Assembly (NCBI RefSeq): GCF_031143425.1
Contig: NC_090445.1
Coordinates: forward strand, 1,574,836,049 to 1,574,900,048
Length of the DNA stretch: 64,000 nucleotides
Reading direction: 5' to 3'
From: Pleurodeles waltl
Taxonomy: Eukaryota > Chordata > Amphibia > Caudata > Salamandridae
This document shows, in pieces, positions 10,542-21,659 of this stretch. Under the pieces are notes generated by a model. That model searched no databases and was not told where the DNA came from. It saw only the letters and a program-made list of their open reading frames with translations. Positions within the stretch are counted from its first letter, which is position 1; each line of letters opens with the position of its first letter. Both the position numbers and the translations under genes were made by a program.

Positions 10542-11934
10542 TCACTCGGTAATACCCAACCACTGCTACAAGCATTGATGCCATGCCCATGAAAACTGAA
10601 AGAAAACATTTTTAAAGGAACTGGTTTAACATTGGTAGGGTGTTCAAAGTAATAAACTGTGGTGGTATCCATGCAAAACATACCAGCCAAGATTTTCCCT
10701 AGTTTTCAGAAATGCCCAGGGAAGGTTTCTTGGGTGCTGACTGATCGTGGGACCAAATACTGCACCCCAGATACTGTGAGGCAATTGAACTATTTGAACT
10801 AATAATTTCTTGCTCACCGTGCATGCTGAGTAAATAATAAAAGCAGGATTCACGCAAGCTACACCACCTGGAATCTCTGGCTCTTTAGTTTAAAAAATGT
10901 ATGAAGTCATAATAGGGTTACATAGGAGCCAACCAACTATAGGACCAACTACTACAGCCACCCCCAGGGGAATAGAGCACAAGCTGTGGTTTATGTTGCT
11001 ATACATTAACTGCAAACTGTTGAGGGTGACAAAAACTGATGGGAACTGTGCAAGCCAGGTCTCCCTCCATCTCCTCAGCCTAGATTTATTAGGGTTATCT
11101 TGCAAATTGTGAGGTAATTGTGTCACTGGTTGCCATCATTTAATATTTTCATGACATTAGTGGTATGGAAATCTTGTAAGTAGACCACAACTCTTTAGAT
11201 TGTCCTGGCTTTCCGCAATTCAAAAAGATGTGGGGGTGTTATGCTGTCCTAGATCCTACACAAACCAGGGGATGAAAACTGTAGACATAACTCTTTTAAA
11301 ATCTCAGTGACAATCAGCAAATCCAAACCGTTAACACATGGATTTATCTCTGGACTGTTCACCTCCACTATGATATGGGCACCAAAACACAAATTTATTT
11401 TAGCCAATATCTGTGAGGGGTAGCGGGTGGAGAGAATAAGGGGTCAGGCATTACACTGTGTTGCACAGGTCATGCAAATTCCCTGTGTAGAAAATACAGG
11501 ATCTCTTGGACTAGTTACCTTCTCTAGGTGCAGATAGAGGGATAGTATCCTCATCTGCTCCCCAAATGAATCGAAAACACAAATGGTGTGGAGAGGCCTA
11601 CTAGAGATACGCTTTGTGCCAGCAAATACTACTTTCCTCTCTGGTTCTATTTTATCTGCTTGATGAAATTATTCATGTGTCCTGGGATGCTTTAAGTCTC
11701 CTAAAAACGTACATGGGGAGGATAAGATAACTCCCCTCAACTGGTGCCTTTTCTAACTTTGCCTTACCCAAAAGTTATCTTGTTCTGGAATTTCAGAAGA
11801 TTAAAGGTCCCTGGGCAGGAATACTTTCACATGGGACTTGGTGGATTTTCGAAGCTATTCATATTCAGTTATCCCACAGCCCTAAGCAAAACAGAACCCA
11901 AAATGGAGATGGGTGACAGGCATCCTGGCACAAG
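10542..11934. other. Unassigned 1.4 kb
   Basis: No gene, terminal repeat or tandem structure was recognised. Short open frames (for example a 78-aa frame at 10890-11126 minus) have no family resemblance. Confidence 0.4.
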
Positions 11935-12460
11935 ACATGTCTTGCTCTGGCCTTTCCGCATCTTCCATATTTTCGAACCCCAATGGAATCAGATTGGGGT
12001 TGTTACTCTCCTTCAGAGCCCGCAATGCTTCCTGGACACAAGAGATAATTTCACTTCATGCAACAAAAAATAACCAGAGAAGGGAACTGAAGTACCGAGC
12101 ACGAGATGTTCCTCGCTCTGGCCTCTGTTAAACAACACCTGTATTTTACCTCTCTTGGAGAAGTTAAATAGGGGGTTTACCCAAGATCCTCTCCTATCCC
12201 TCCCCTTCACACTCAGCTCAGAGGGCCCAAAAAGCCCACTAGACACTAGAGATTAGTTTTGGTCAAGCAACACAACTGTAAAAGGGAGAGGTGAGCCACA
12301 GTTTCTGGCATAAGGTGTGCCTCGCTCTGCCATCTGCCAAAAATTCCCCATTTCAGCTCCGCTGGGGCAGCAAATCAATTCTGTTGCACCCTAATATTCA
12401 CTCCACAAAGGCCTGAAATGTTCACTGGACACCAAAGGTGATTTCAAGTCACACAACGAC
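11935..12460. repeat. Diverged tandem repeat, period about 170-210 bp, three copies
   Basis: Three copies of a unit are recognisable from two landmarks. The CTCGCTCTGG-like landmark recurs at 11941, 12112 and 12321. The GGACACxAxAGxTxAT...CAAC landmark recurs near 12035, 12240 and 12427. Identity between copies is low, so the array is old. Nothing suggests coding. Confidence 0.6.
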
Positions 12461-13380
12461 CAACAACTGTTCACGTCAAACCCTCGATCAATTCATTATT
12501 ATGAAAAACAGTCCAGCAGATCTTGTGGCCCTAAGACCTCTTGATACAACTTTGATTTAAAGCATGAGTGGCTGATGGTGCGTCGAGCAGAATGGTTTGG
12601 CACCATTCTTATTGTGACGCCACTCGCTGTGCAAACCAGAACACACTTAAGCCCTACAAAAATTGCCTCTTTTAAGCCAAAATTAGACTCTTTAGTGAAG
12701 CCAACCTAAGCTCTACTAGCTTTTCTGGAGCTCTTTTCAAGGAGACACCTGAGTTGAATTGTCTGAAAATCCCTGTAATGGGTACCCTCTTCCTATAACC
12801 TGGCTACTTTCTTTTATTAAAGATACAAACAATGCATGGGAATGTCATACACATGCCTTGGATGACAGCTACCAGACTGTCAATGACAGCTCTCTTGTTC
12901 AGCATCTACTTGTTTGGCTTGCCTAGCATTACACAAGAAGTATGGACCTTACCTATACCTCAAATGTCAGGATTGCTCCACAACACTGGCCTGGCTTTTG
13001 TGTTAGCAGGTTTTGCCTTGGTCATCTCGTCCACATTGGCCTCCCCCTGAATGTCTTTTTTTTCCGTCTGGCATTTTCCCTAAACAATGAAAAGAGTAAA
13101 TGATTTAACATCTAATGAAGTAGCCTAACTTAGATTCTCTAGTAGAAGGTACCTACGGACCTGCCTCTCTGAAACCCTCAGCTCCTAAAACTGGTGAGAA
13201 GTGGGAGTGGAGTAATTCTTTCTGGCGTAATTACAGCAAAATTGATTGTAATTATGAGTAATTACTTGAGGGGCATAATCCACTATTTACCACTATTTTC
13301 TTAGTGCAAAATGCACCCTTGCATCCAATATGGGCCCGAGGTTGCATTTTGTGCTATGAAAAAAAAAGAAAAAACACTAA
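12461..13380. other. Unassigned 0.9 kb
   Basis: No recognisable element. A 72-aa plus-strand frame at 12832-13050 contains hydrophobic residues but no start context or family match, so I do not call it. Confidence 0.4.
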
Positions 13381-13536
13381 GGCCCGTATTTATACTTTTT
13401 TAGCGCCGCATTTGCGCCGCTTTTTGACGCAAAAGCGGCGCAAACTTACAAAATACAATTGGATTTCGTAAATTTGCGCCGCTTTTGCGTCAAAAAGCGG
13501 CGCAAATGCGGCGCTAAAAAAGTATAAATACGGGCC
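13381..13536. mobile_element. 156-bp near-perfect palindromic MITE with TAA duplication
   Basis: The element runs from GGCCCGTATTTATAC to GTATAAATACGGGCC and is flanked by TAA on both sides (13378-13380 and 13537-13539), the target preferred by PIF/Harbinger elements. The two 78-bp arms pair at 75 positions, meeting at a CAATTG centre (13456-13461) with no loop. Each arm also folds on itself: GCGCCGC pairs with GCGGCGC around TTTTTGACGCAAAA. The high arm identity indicates recent insertion or gene conversion between arms. A more decayed relative is at 50522-50676. Confidence 0.92.
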
Positions 13537-13539
13537 TAA

Positions 13540-14224
13540 ATGCTAGAGGACACGAACCACAGTAGCCAGCTGCTCAGATCGTTGTTCCTGTGCTCCAGCA
13601 GTAGGATTCTGACCCAAATTACTCAAGCTGTTGTTAATGAATAATTTTGGTAATTCAACATCACAAGTGTTATGCATAATTACTAAAATTCGCCTAGACC
13701 TAGTGAAAAGTACATCATATGCTTGCTTTCCATGTACTTGGAGAAAAAGCATAATCACTTGGACCCCGGCGAGATTTGCTTTCAACCTGGAATGGGAAGC
13801 GAAATAGCGCTGGTCATTGTGTTGAATGATCTCCAAGGGGGAACGCTTAAAGGCATAATTCTTCTGGACCTCACAGCTCTGTAACCTTAAACATACTTGA
13901 CTTTTCCATTCTCAGCCAGTGTGTAGAGGCGATGGGACTGCAATGTTTCTTAGGACATGACTTTCCTCTTTATTTTGTACACATCGGTCTTTTGCTCTGC
14001 CTGAAACCTTCAGCAGTTAGATATAAGTTCCCAAAGGGTCATTCCCTCCCCTCCTCCCCCCCCCCCCCCAATTTGTTCGACCTCTTGCTAACATGATCAA
14101 GGATTAAGGGGCACAGTTGATCTCTTAAACAGATGATACTCAATTGATTTTGAGAATAGATGAACCTGTGTCTCAAATGCAGGAGATTCAAGATAGCTGC
14201 CATTTGGGCAACCTCAAATGGATG
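13540..14224. other. Unassigned, with a 14-base poly-C run
   Basis: The only notable element is a homopolymer of C at about 14056-14069. A 97-aa minus-strand frame at 13543-13836 has no recognisable domain. Confidence 0.4.
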
Positions 14225-14420
14225 AATGAAAACTACATGAGGGTCAGTGTTTCTGAAACAGAACTCTTGTTTCTTTTCCTAGCACACGTTGGCCTTCGCA
14301 CTCTGCTCCTTTTCTGCCATTGAGCCTTCATTGTGGAATAAACTTCTTTTACATTTGCATTGGCTCAGAAGCCATAGTACTTTCAGGAAGGCACATGAGT
14401 CACACATGTTGTGGTATGTT
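14225..14420 (+). pseudogene. CR1/L2-type LINE ORF2 C-terminal fragment
   Basis: The plus strand encodes SLWNKLLLHLHWLRSHSTF, a recognisable version of the extreme C-terminal LINE motif (AP-LWNxLPxxLR...SxxxFKKxLKTxLF). Only this tail is present, a typical outcome of 5' truncation during LINE insertion. The longer open frame to 14825 continues into unrelated sequence by chance. Confidence 0.65.
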
Positions 14421-15094
14421 TTAGAGCACTACCCTAGACCTACTACAGTTTTGAGCTCCAAGATGCCATCAGGTCTAGGTTGTGCATCACAATTACAGTA
14501 CTTATGTACCTACTTACTAGGCAGTAGCGGGATGCGGAGTCAACCCCTGTGCTATGGTGGTGACTCCATCCATGGGAAAACTCAAGTGGTGAATTCTTGC
14601 CCCAGAGATGCAAGGGTGAGGCAGATAAAGGGGAACACCCTATTAGTGGGTTCTCTGGGCCACTTTTATTGTGATTTACGAGTTAGTGTGGTGGACTCTA
14701 GTGTAGGCTACAGGCTAGGTGCAATGATTTCAAAGCATGTTGTGGAGGACATTGTAAGTCAGCCTTTTCTTGGTGTCCAGAGGGCTTCTAGTCACAAGGA
14801 TGTGGAAGTCATGTTTGCAACATAGAAGAGATTAATTAAAACTAGGACAACAGTACTTCATGAAATATATTTTTAACAAACATTGCCAAAGCAAATAGGT
14901 CATGCCTTTGTCTACAGTTTTTTGCTATGCCATACAGCATCCTCGTTGTTGTGCAGCATGACTAAATAAGAAAACCATGAATATGCACATCTACAACATG
15001 ACGCTACTGCTTTTATTTTTACTTTTACTTGACGAGCTGAGTTGGATTGGCATATAGAAGGGAGAATTGTGTGAAAATCTTTTTTGAATCCCGG
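14421..15094. other. Unassigned 0.7 kb
   Basis: An open plus-strand frame crosses most of this stretch (to 14825), but it is the chance extension of the LINE tail and shows no domain. Confidence 0.35.
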
Positions 15095-15500
15095 TTGATG
15101 GGGAGCAACATAGATTGCAAGGGTGGGGGGAGCAACACAGATGGTCCGGATGTGGCAACTCAGAGGGTGTGTGTGGGGGGAAAGCAACATAGGGGCGTGG
15201 GAGAAGAAGTAGCGGGTGAGAGAGAAGGATGGTACAGGTGAGGGGAAGCATCAAGGAGGGGTGATAAGAAGGAATTGGGAGGAAAAGCAAAGGACAACTG
15301 AAAAGGAGGGCACGGGTTGTGTAAAGCAACATGAAGGGTGGTGGTGGGAAGGAGAAGCAATGGGTGAAAGAGCACTGTGCAGTGGGCGAGGGAGAAGCAA
15401 CGGGTGAGAAAACAATAGGGGAGAACATGAGACTGAACGCAACATGGAAGGGGGGAAGAAACACGGAGCAGCAATGAGTGCCAGGGGAAAGAAGTACATG
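15095..15500. repeat. Purine-rich irregular tandem repeat
   Basis: The plus strand is strongly G/A-biased and repeats variants of GGGAGAAGCAACGGGTGAGA at irregular spacing. Purine strand asymmetry of this type can adopt triplex or slipped structures. The bias also explains the long antisense open frames across it (for example 14991-15602 minus), which are composition artefacts. Confidence 0.65.
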
Positions 15501-16012
15501 AGAGAGACAGCTGGTAAACAGTTGCACTCTTGTGGTCTGCTTAAACCCAAAGAAAAAAGTAGTGCTTGAAAAGTAAGCAGTGCAAGCATAAAAGCCAGTC
15601 AACCAAAACAGATGGTAAAGAGGCTATGTTCCATGGGAGAGACAAACGTGAGAATGAAACGCTGTGACACAAATAAGAAGGCATTTGAGAGTGATAGGAA
15701 AGCCAACCAATGGTAAGGAATGGGTGGGCTCAAAGCCCCTGTATGTTCTTGATAAGCCCATAATATGTCTTGCTACGGACAGAATATGTGCTATGTAATA
15801 GGCTCGCCCTAAAAGTGGACGTCGGGATGTGTCCACCCTGAGCTGATTTAATGTTCTACAGTGTTGTGGGTAGTGATGGTGTCCCTCAATATAGTGGCAT
15901 ACAAACATGCTGGAGAGTCTTGCACTTTAGATGTGAACGCATTTTTGCTTAACTTCTGAATGCGGATCTTCCAATTTCTGTTGCGATGACCACTGGCATA
16001 TTGTGGACTAGA
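15501..16012. other. Unassigned 0.5 kb
   Basis: No recognisable feature between the purine-rich tract and the MITE. Confidence 0.3.
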
Positions 16013-16675
16013 GGCCAGATGTAGCAACTTTGCAAATTGCGACTTGCAATTTGCGAGTCCGAGCGACTCGCAAATTGCAACTCGCAATTTGCAATGCAGA
16101 ACGGTGTCTCAGACACCGTCTGCGAGTCGCTATGGGGTCGCAAAGACCCACCTCATTAATATTAATGAGGTGGGTCGCAAATTGCGGCCCCATAGCGAAT
16201 ATGGGCACTCACGGATATGGAGGCCTGCTGTAGTCAGCAGACCTCCGTGTCCGTGACTGCTTTTAAATAAAGCAGTTTTTTTTTTTCAAGTGTAGCCCGT
16301 TTTCCTTAAAGAAAAACGAGCTGCACTTAAAAAAAAAAAACGAAACCTTTTGTTTCGGAATTTTTTCAGGGCAGGTAGTGGTCCCTTGGACCACTACCTG
16401 CCCTGAAAAAATAATTTGGGGTCCAGTCACAAAGGGGAAGGGGTCCCATGGGGACCCCTTCCCATTTGCGAGTGGGTTACCATCCACTTCAAGTGGATGG
16501 TAACTTCGACTCGCAAATAGGAAGGGAACACCCCTTCCTATTTGCGACTCTGAAATGCATTTTGCGAGTCGGTCCGACTTGCAAAATGCATTTCTGCATA
16601 GCAAACTCAGGTTTGCGACTCGCAAACGGAGATTTTCGCCGTTTGCGACTCGCAAACCGTTTGCTACATCTGGCC
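16013..16675. mobile_element. 663-bp MITE made of serial palindromes
   Basis: Terminal inverted repeats GGCCAGATGTAGCAA and TTGCTACATCTGGCC bound the element. Inside lies a chain of separate perfect or near-perfect hairpins. One of them, about 16358-16410, has arms TTTTTTCAGGGCAGGTAGTG and complement. Others centre on TTAATATTAA, on ACTTCAAGT with arms GTTACCATCCA, and on GTCGGTCCGAC. GCGACTCGCAAA-type motifs recur on both strands. There is no open frame of meaning and no clear 3-bp duplication. Confidence 0.8.
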
Positions 16676-17761
16676 CCAGGTAACATGGTACACCAAGTAT
16701 CATATGGCACGTGCTAATGTCCACCAAACTCATTCATTCTAAATTGGACTTTTTGCAACCAGGGAGGCAGACACACGTTTGCATTTTTGGTGAAAGTCCA
16801 ATTGCCGTTCTCATCTAAAGAAGGCCTGCTGGCCAGGGCATGCACCAGGTGGTAACTCAGGGAGTGGAAGCACCTCCTGCAGAGATGCTCAGCTAGTCTC
16901 GGCTTCTAATACTGCCAAACATGACTGTTCAGGTGGTTAATGTGCCTGATGCACTGAATTCTGTGCACCCCAAAGTGGGAGCAAGAATTTATGGCAGGTT
17001 CTGATACACGCTGCACAACACAGATTGCAGTGCTAGTACAGACGCTCAATAAGTTACGCGCAAGATGCAAAGATGTGCATATGATGTGCAGGACGTACGA
17101 TTGAGCTCGTGCAGGGCTAACACACTTCTTTCTCTTTCTGAGCGTGATTAAAAAAGAGAGCATTTGGACAGGTAATAATACACAACTATTGTAACACCAC
17201 GGATCAGTTAGGTTTTTTATTGCGGCGGATTATGGCCGAAGTATTCACCCAAGCCAACAATGAATAACATACATTGTGAACTCAGGAGACAAGCCCAATG
17301 ACAGACACAGCACACCTGTAGTAGTAATTTATGTTGCTCTTTAACGCATATTGCTGTAGTATCTTAGTTTAGATCTTAGCTGACCTGTGAATTGAAGTAT
17401 CTGCTTTTCAGTCCCTCTGACCTCTTGCCCTTCCTCTCAGACAGCACACTTAAATACCCAAAATATAAGTGACACATGAAGTTACGACATTGTCATCAGG
17501 TGACTGATTACAAAGAGGGCTTGACACCATCTGTCACTGTGTACACATGAAGGTAAACAACTCTGCCTTCACCCTCACTTCCTCTCTGCGTTTTTTGCAG
17601 AAGTCTCAAAGAAAAACAGTGCTTGAGGCCATGTGTTTGCTTAAATGGTTCTTAGCACATTTTCCCCACAAAGTGTGGTGACATTGAGCCTGAGTTCCGA
17701 AACAGCACGTTCATCATCTTCAAACTGTTTTAAAAAACAACCCCCTTCTTTGCTAACAAAA
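16676..17761. other. Unassigned 1.1 kb
   Basis: No gene or repeat family was recognised. Confidence 0.35.
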
Positions 17762-17958
17762 GGCCCTGACGAGTAACCCCCTTCGCCGAGATCTGCCAGG
17801 ATCTTGGCGGAGGGGGTTACTTCGTCACAAACATGACAGATATACTGTCCGCTGTCTTACAGTTCTATTATATCCTTTGGAAATTGTTAATACAGCAGAC
17901 AAAATATCTGTCACATTTGTGATGGAGTATTCCATCCGCCAAGATCATAATCATGCCC
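17762..17958. mobile_element. Diverged GGCCC/GGGCC foldback MITE
   Basis: The right half repeats the 6686-6857 element (phrases such as CAGATATACTGTCCGCTG and GTCACATTTGTGATGGAGTA), and AAA flanks both ends. The left arm carries an extra strong hairpin, TAACCCCCTTCGCC pairing with GGCGGAGGGGGTTA. It is an older or recombinant copy of the same family. Confidence 0.65.
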
Positions 17959-17989
17959 AAAGTTAGCAATTTCGGTAGTACATCCTATT

Positions 17990-19299
17990 GATATCTCAGG
18001 ATTTGGTTTTTGAGGAGGCTACGTTGGAAACCTATACCATGAACAAACTGAAGGCAGTTTGAAAAAACCTCAAAGTTCAGGTCAGAGGCCTCACCAAAAA
18101 GGAGGAGCTACAAAAGGCGCTGAGGGCCTGTGTAGCCACCAGAGCTGCCAGTGGGCAGTCTGAGGATCCAAATGGAGAGTCTGCTGACACAAATTCTAGG
18201 GAAGATGTACTGAGGGTGCAGGAGCTGTGGGGGGTACTCCCTGTGCCAAGCAGCAGTAGTGGATCAAAAGGCCTGACTCCAGAGGAGCTGGAGGACAGGA
18301 GAGAGCATGAGGCACTAGATTGAGTTGGAGAGATTAAAAATGGAGGCTCAGAGTGATCAGCGAGCCATAGAGAAAAGAAAGATGCTTTTGGACGATAAGC
18401 TCAAAGTGAAAGAGCTGGATTTGAGGAGCAGATCCAGCCAGGATGGTGGCAGCAATTTATCAGTGCAGTCAGACAGAATTGTGCACATTTCTAAGAACGT
18501 AGGGAGGGAGAACATGAAGGGAGACGACATACAGAGGTGGTTTCAGGGATATGAGGCATCTATCCATATAATTGGGGTCCCTCCGAAGAATTGGTGAGCT
18601 GGTTTATGGACCCAAATCACAGAGGAGGGGAGGGACACCTTGCTAGCTTTGGGTAAGGGGTACAACCTCACCTATGCGGACATGAAGGAGGCCCTTCTCA
18701 CTAGCATGGTCTCACTCCTGACAAGTACCTGGATCAGACCTGGTTGGAATGTGTAGATTAGTTTTGCAGAGCACTGGATGGTTGGGTGAAGGGCAGTAAA
18801 GTGACAGATTTTCAGGGGCTGTACAACTTAATTGTGTGGGAGCACTTGTCTGGTCTGTGTTTTGCAGAGCTGTACCAGCACTTGACTGACAGTAAGCTTA
18901 CTGACCCCAGAAAGCTTGCTATGGAGGCAGACCGCTGGGTGAGTACCAGGGTACACAAGAAGGTGTATGTGGAAGTCCCAGCCAAGGGTGGGCAGGGTCC
19001 CCAACCGAAGAAGGAGGGGCAGGTCAAGGGAGACACAGACAGGTCCCAGGATAACGGGGAGAAAAAGGGTCCCATGTCCCTTCTGAAAGGAAGGAGGGCG
19101 GTTCTGGTGGGTGGTGGCCCAGGGCACCCCATTTTCAACCCGGTGCTTTGAGTATCTCCAGTTGGGACACAAGCCAGGGGACTCTGTCTGTCCTAAGAGA
19201 ATCCCCACTGGTGGCCCCTCTACTGAGGTGGCCAATGTGGCCTTAGGAGGAGGTAGCCCCAAGGGGGAAGGTCATAGATTATGCCCTGATATCCCTTAG
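17990..19299 (+). pseudogene. Ty3/gypsy gag relic with SCAN-like capsid region
   Basis: Several plus-strand frames together read as a retrotransposon Gag. An N-terminal helix-rich part comes first (GLTKKEELQKALRA near 18080; MEAQSDQRAIEKRKMLL near 18340). A capsid C-terminal part at about 18780-18950 contains DFQGLYNLIVWEHLSG and ELYQHLTDSKLTDP, whose spacing resembles the SCAN dimerisation domain. A decayed zinc knuckle near 19140 begins CFEYLQLGH and ends in C, with the second Cys replaced by Tyr. Stops near 18322, 18596 and 18757 and frameshifts destroy it. Gag would assemble the particle that packages element RNA. It is followed directly by the protease and, after a large deletion of pol, by the 3' LTR. 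Confidence 0.8.
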
Positions 19300-19300
19300 T

Positions 19301-19747
19301 TTGGAGGTGGACTCAGAGGGTGACTTGGTGATCCCTGAGGGTGGGAGCCGGCACTTCCACCAGGTGACAATGAATGGGGTCCCAGTCACCGCTCTGAGGG
19401 ACAGTGGTGCTAGCCACACCATGGTGGTGGAAAGGCTTGTCTCCCCAGAGCAGTACACCGGTCAGGTGTGTAGAGTGACACTAGCCCATGGGCAGGTCTT
19501 CTTCCGCCCTATGGCCCTGGTATCCCTAGAGTGGGGTGGGGAGGTGACCCAGAGGCAGGTCATAGTCAGTCCCCAGATGCCCATAGACTGCCTTCTGGGT
19601 AATGAGTTGCCCCAGGTGTCAGGGGAACTGGGAGGGGAGGGATGGTCTCACAGTCCAGTTGTCTGGGTGTACCACTCCAAGGCGCAAAGTACAGGGCCCC
19701 AGCAAGAGGGACAGGAGGAGGGAGAGCCCACCCTTGTACCCGGCTAA
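19301..19747 (+). pseudogene. Ty3/gypsy aspartic protease domain
   Basis: This 148-codon open frame contains a retropepsin core. The catalytic motif DSGA is at residues 34-37 (19400-19411), preceded by a beta-hairpin-like VTMNGVPVTAL. The second conserved block, PIDCLLGNEL, lies about 70 residues later. In the family this enzyme dimerises and cleaves the Gag-Pol polyprotein. The core looks unbroken, but the frame is cut off from a complete Gag-Pol: gag upstream is stopped and no reverse transcriptase follows. It is therefore a remnant rather than a functional gene. The frame continues past the domain into low-information sequence. Confidence 0.82.
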
Positions 19748-20289
19748 GCCTGAAGGTACAGACCCAAGGGTGAGCGACCAGTCTCAGGACAACACTCCTG
19801 AACTGGTGGGAGGTGAAGTGGAAAAAGGGTGCATGTCACCTGGGGTTAATGCCCCCCACTTTTTAAAACCACAGAGGCTAGAGACCCTAGAATGGCCCGG
19901 GGCCTGGCTCCTGACACTGACTGACTGTCAGTGGCCTCTGTTGGTTGTTATCCTTGTGGTCAGAGTTTTCCCTGGGAGGAGAACTGAAGTCAGACGCCAG
20001 GGGAGGATTGGGCCACATCACACTGTTAGCCCTGGTGGTACTGTCTGCCTACTGGGATGCATCTGTGGGCAATGTAAGGTGAGGTCCTGCACAGACGGAA
20101 TTCTCAGATGAGGAGAAGAGTTCCCCCAAGGTTAGTTCATTGGGCCCTGAGAGTGTTGACCGAGGGATCAACCTGGGTTCAGAGAGGCATAGAGCTGGCG
20201 AGAGCTCGAGCTGTAGAGGGCCATTGTCCAGAGTCTATCGCCCTGAGCAGGGAAGTCCACCAAGGTACTGATTGTACTACCCTGGCTTT
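19748..20289 (+). other. Deleted pol region of the Ty3/gypsy element
   Basis: Where reverse transcriptase, RNase H and integrase should lie (usually over 3 kb) there are only about 540 bp, with no recognisable pol motif. An internal deletion joined the end of the protease region to sequence near the 3' end of the element. Confidence 0.6.
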
Positions 20290-20305
20290 AGGCTGGGAGG
20301 GGTTG
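20290..20305 (+). other. Polypurine tract of the Ty3/gypsy element
   Basis: The G/A-rich run GGCTGGGAGGGGTTG sits immediately before the TG that opens the LTR. This is the position of the primer for plus-strand synthesis in LTR retrotransposons. Confidence 0.6.
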
Positions 20306-21323
20306 TGTTGGAAATGGCCCTTTTTGCATGGTTATCCCCAAACTGTTTGCCTTCTTCCCTCCTATTTTTTCAGGTCTGTTTTTGCAGGTTTATTGTCTCT
20401 GCACACTTTACCACTGCTAATCAGTGCTAAAGTGTGAGTGCTCCCTATAGAAATTGTGCTGTTGATTGGTTTATCCATGATTGGCATATTTGATTTATTG
20501 GTAAGTCCCTAGTAAAGTGCACTAGAGGTGCCCAGGGCCTGGAAATCAAATGCTGCTAGTGGGCCTGCAGCACTGGTTGTGCCACCCACCTGCCGCTGCA
20601 GTGTCTGTGTGGGCAGTTTTAAACTGTCAATTCGACTTGGCAAGTGTACCCACTTGCCAGGCCTACACCTTCCCTTTTACTACATGTCAGGTACCCCTAA
20701 TGTAGGCCCTAGGTAGCCCCAGGGGCAGGGTGCAGTGTATGTTAAAGGTAGGACATATACTAGTGTGTTTTATATGTCCTAACAGTGAAATACTGCCAAA
20801 TTCGGTTTTCACTGTGCAAGGCCTATCTCTCTCATAGGTTAACATGGGGGATGTCTTTAAATATGCTTAAAGCGCAGATTCCCTTTGAAAGCAGATACAA
20901 ATGTGGAGTTTAGGGTCTCTAAACTCACAATTTAAAAATAAATGTTTTTAGTGAAGTTGGTTTTTAAATTGTCTGTTAGAAAATGCCACTTTTAGAAAGA
21001 AGCATTTTCTTGCTTAAACCATTGTGTGACTCTGCCTGTTTGTGGATTGTCTGTCTGGGTCAGTTTTCCAGTTGGGCTGTTTTGCACCTCTCTAGACAGT
21101 GACACAAAAGGGGACGGGGTGTAGCCTGCATATCCTGATGAGCCATCTGAGCTAGAGGGGCGGTAGGAGTGGTCGTTCACACCTGAAAGAACTGTGCCTG
21201 CCCTCACACAATGCAGTCTCCGACCCCCTTGTGTGTGTCTGGGGCCTGGCCTAGACAAGGAAGGATCTGGCAAACACTTGAGACTTTGCTTTGAAGTTTG
21301 CCAACTTCAAAGGCAGGAAGGGG

Positions 21324-21331
21324 TATAAAAA
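21324..21331 (+). promoter_or_regulatory. LTR TATA box
   Basis: TATAAAAA lies in a GGGG...AGAAG context about 1 kb into the LTR. The equivalent position in the LTR at 45698 has TATAAGAA (47380-47387), so a promoter position is conserved in this family. Confidence 0.6.
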
Positions 21332-21659
21332 GAAGACCCAAACCCCCAGACTTTTAGAATCTTTCTGGAATCAAGAGGAACCTCTGCCCAGGTGAATAGC
21401 TGAAGAGCTGAAGGAGGAGTACTGTCCCTTTGCTGTGTTGTTTTGCTCGACTGGCCTGCAGTTGCTGCTTCTGCCTGAGAAGGGTGCAAAGGGTGAACTT
21501 TGCTGTGTGTCATGCTTGAGAAAGTTCTCCAATGGCTTGGAGTAGAGCTTGCCTCCTGTTGGAAGTCTCAAGACACCAAAGACTTCAGTTTCCTCGACCT
21601 GCAGCACTGGGAATTGTGTGTTTTGTACTGTTTAAGAGGAGAAACCACTGCGCCGCCGC

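Noticed and set aside
12832..13050. 72-aa frame with hydrophobic segments as a small membrane protein
   Set aside because: No supporting start context, splice structure or family resemblance; such frames are expected by chance.
14289..14825. 178-aa plus-strand open frame
   Set aside because: Only the first third matches anything (LINE C-terminal tail); the remainder is a chance extension without domain or gene context.
14991..15602. 203-aa minus-strand open frame rich in Ser, Pro, Phe and Leu
   Set aside because: It is the antisense of a purine-rich repetitive tract; overlapping open frames in other phases show the same composition effect.
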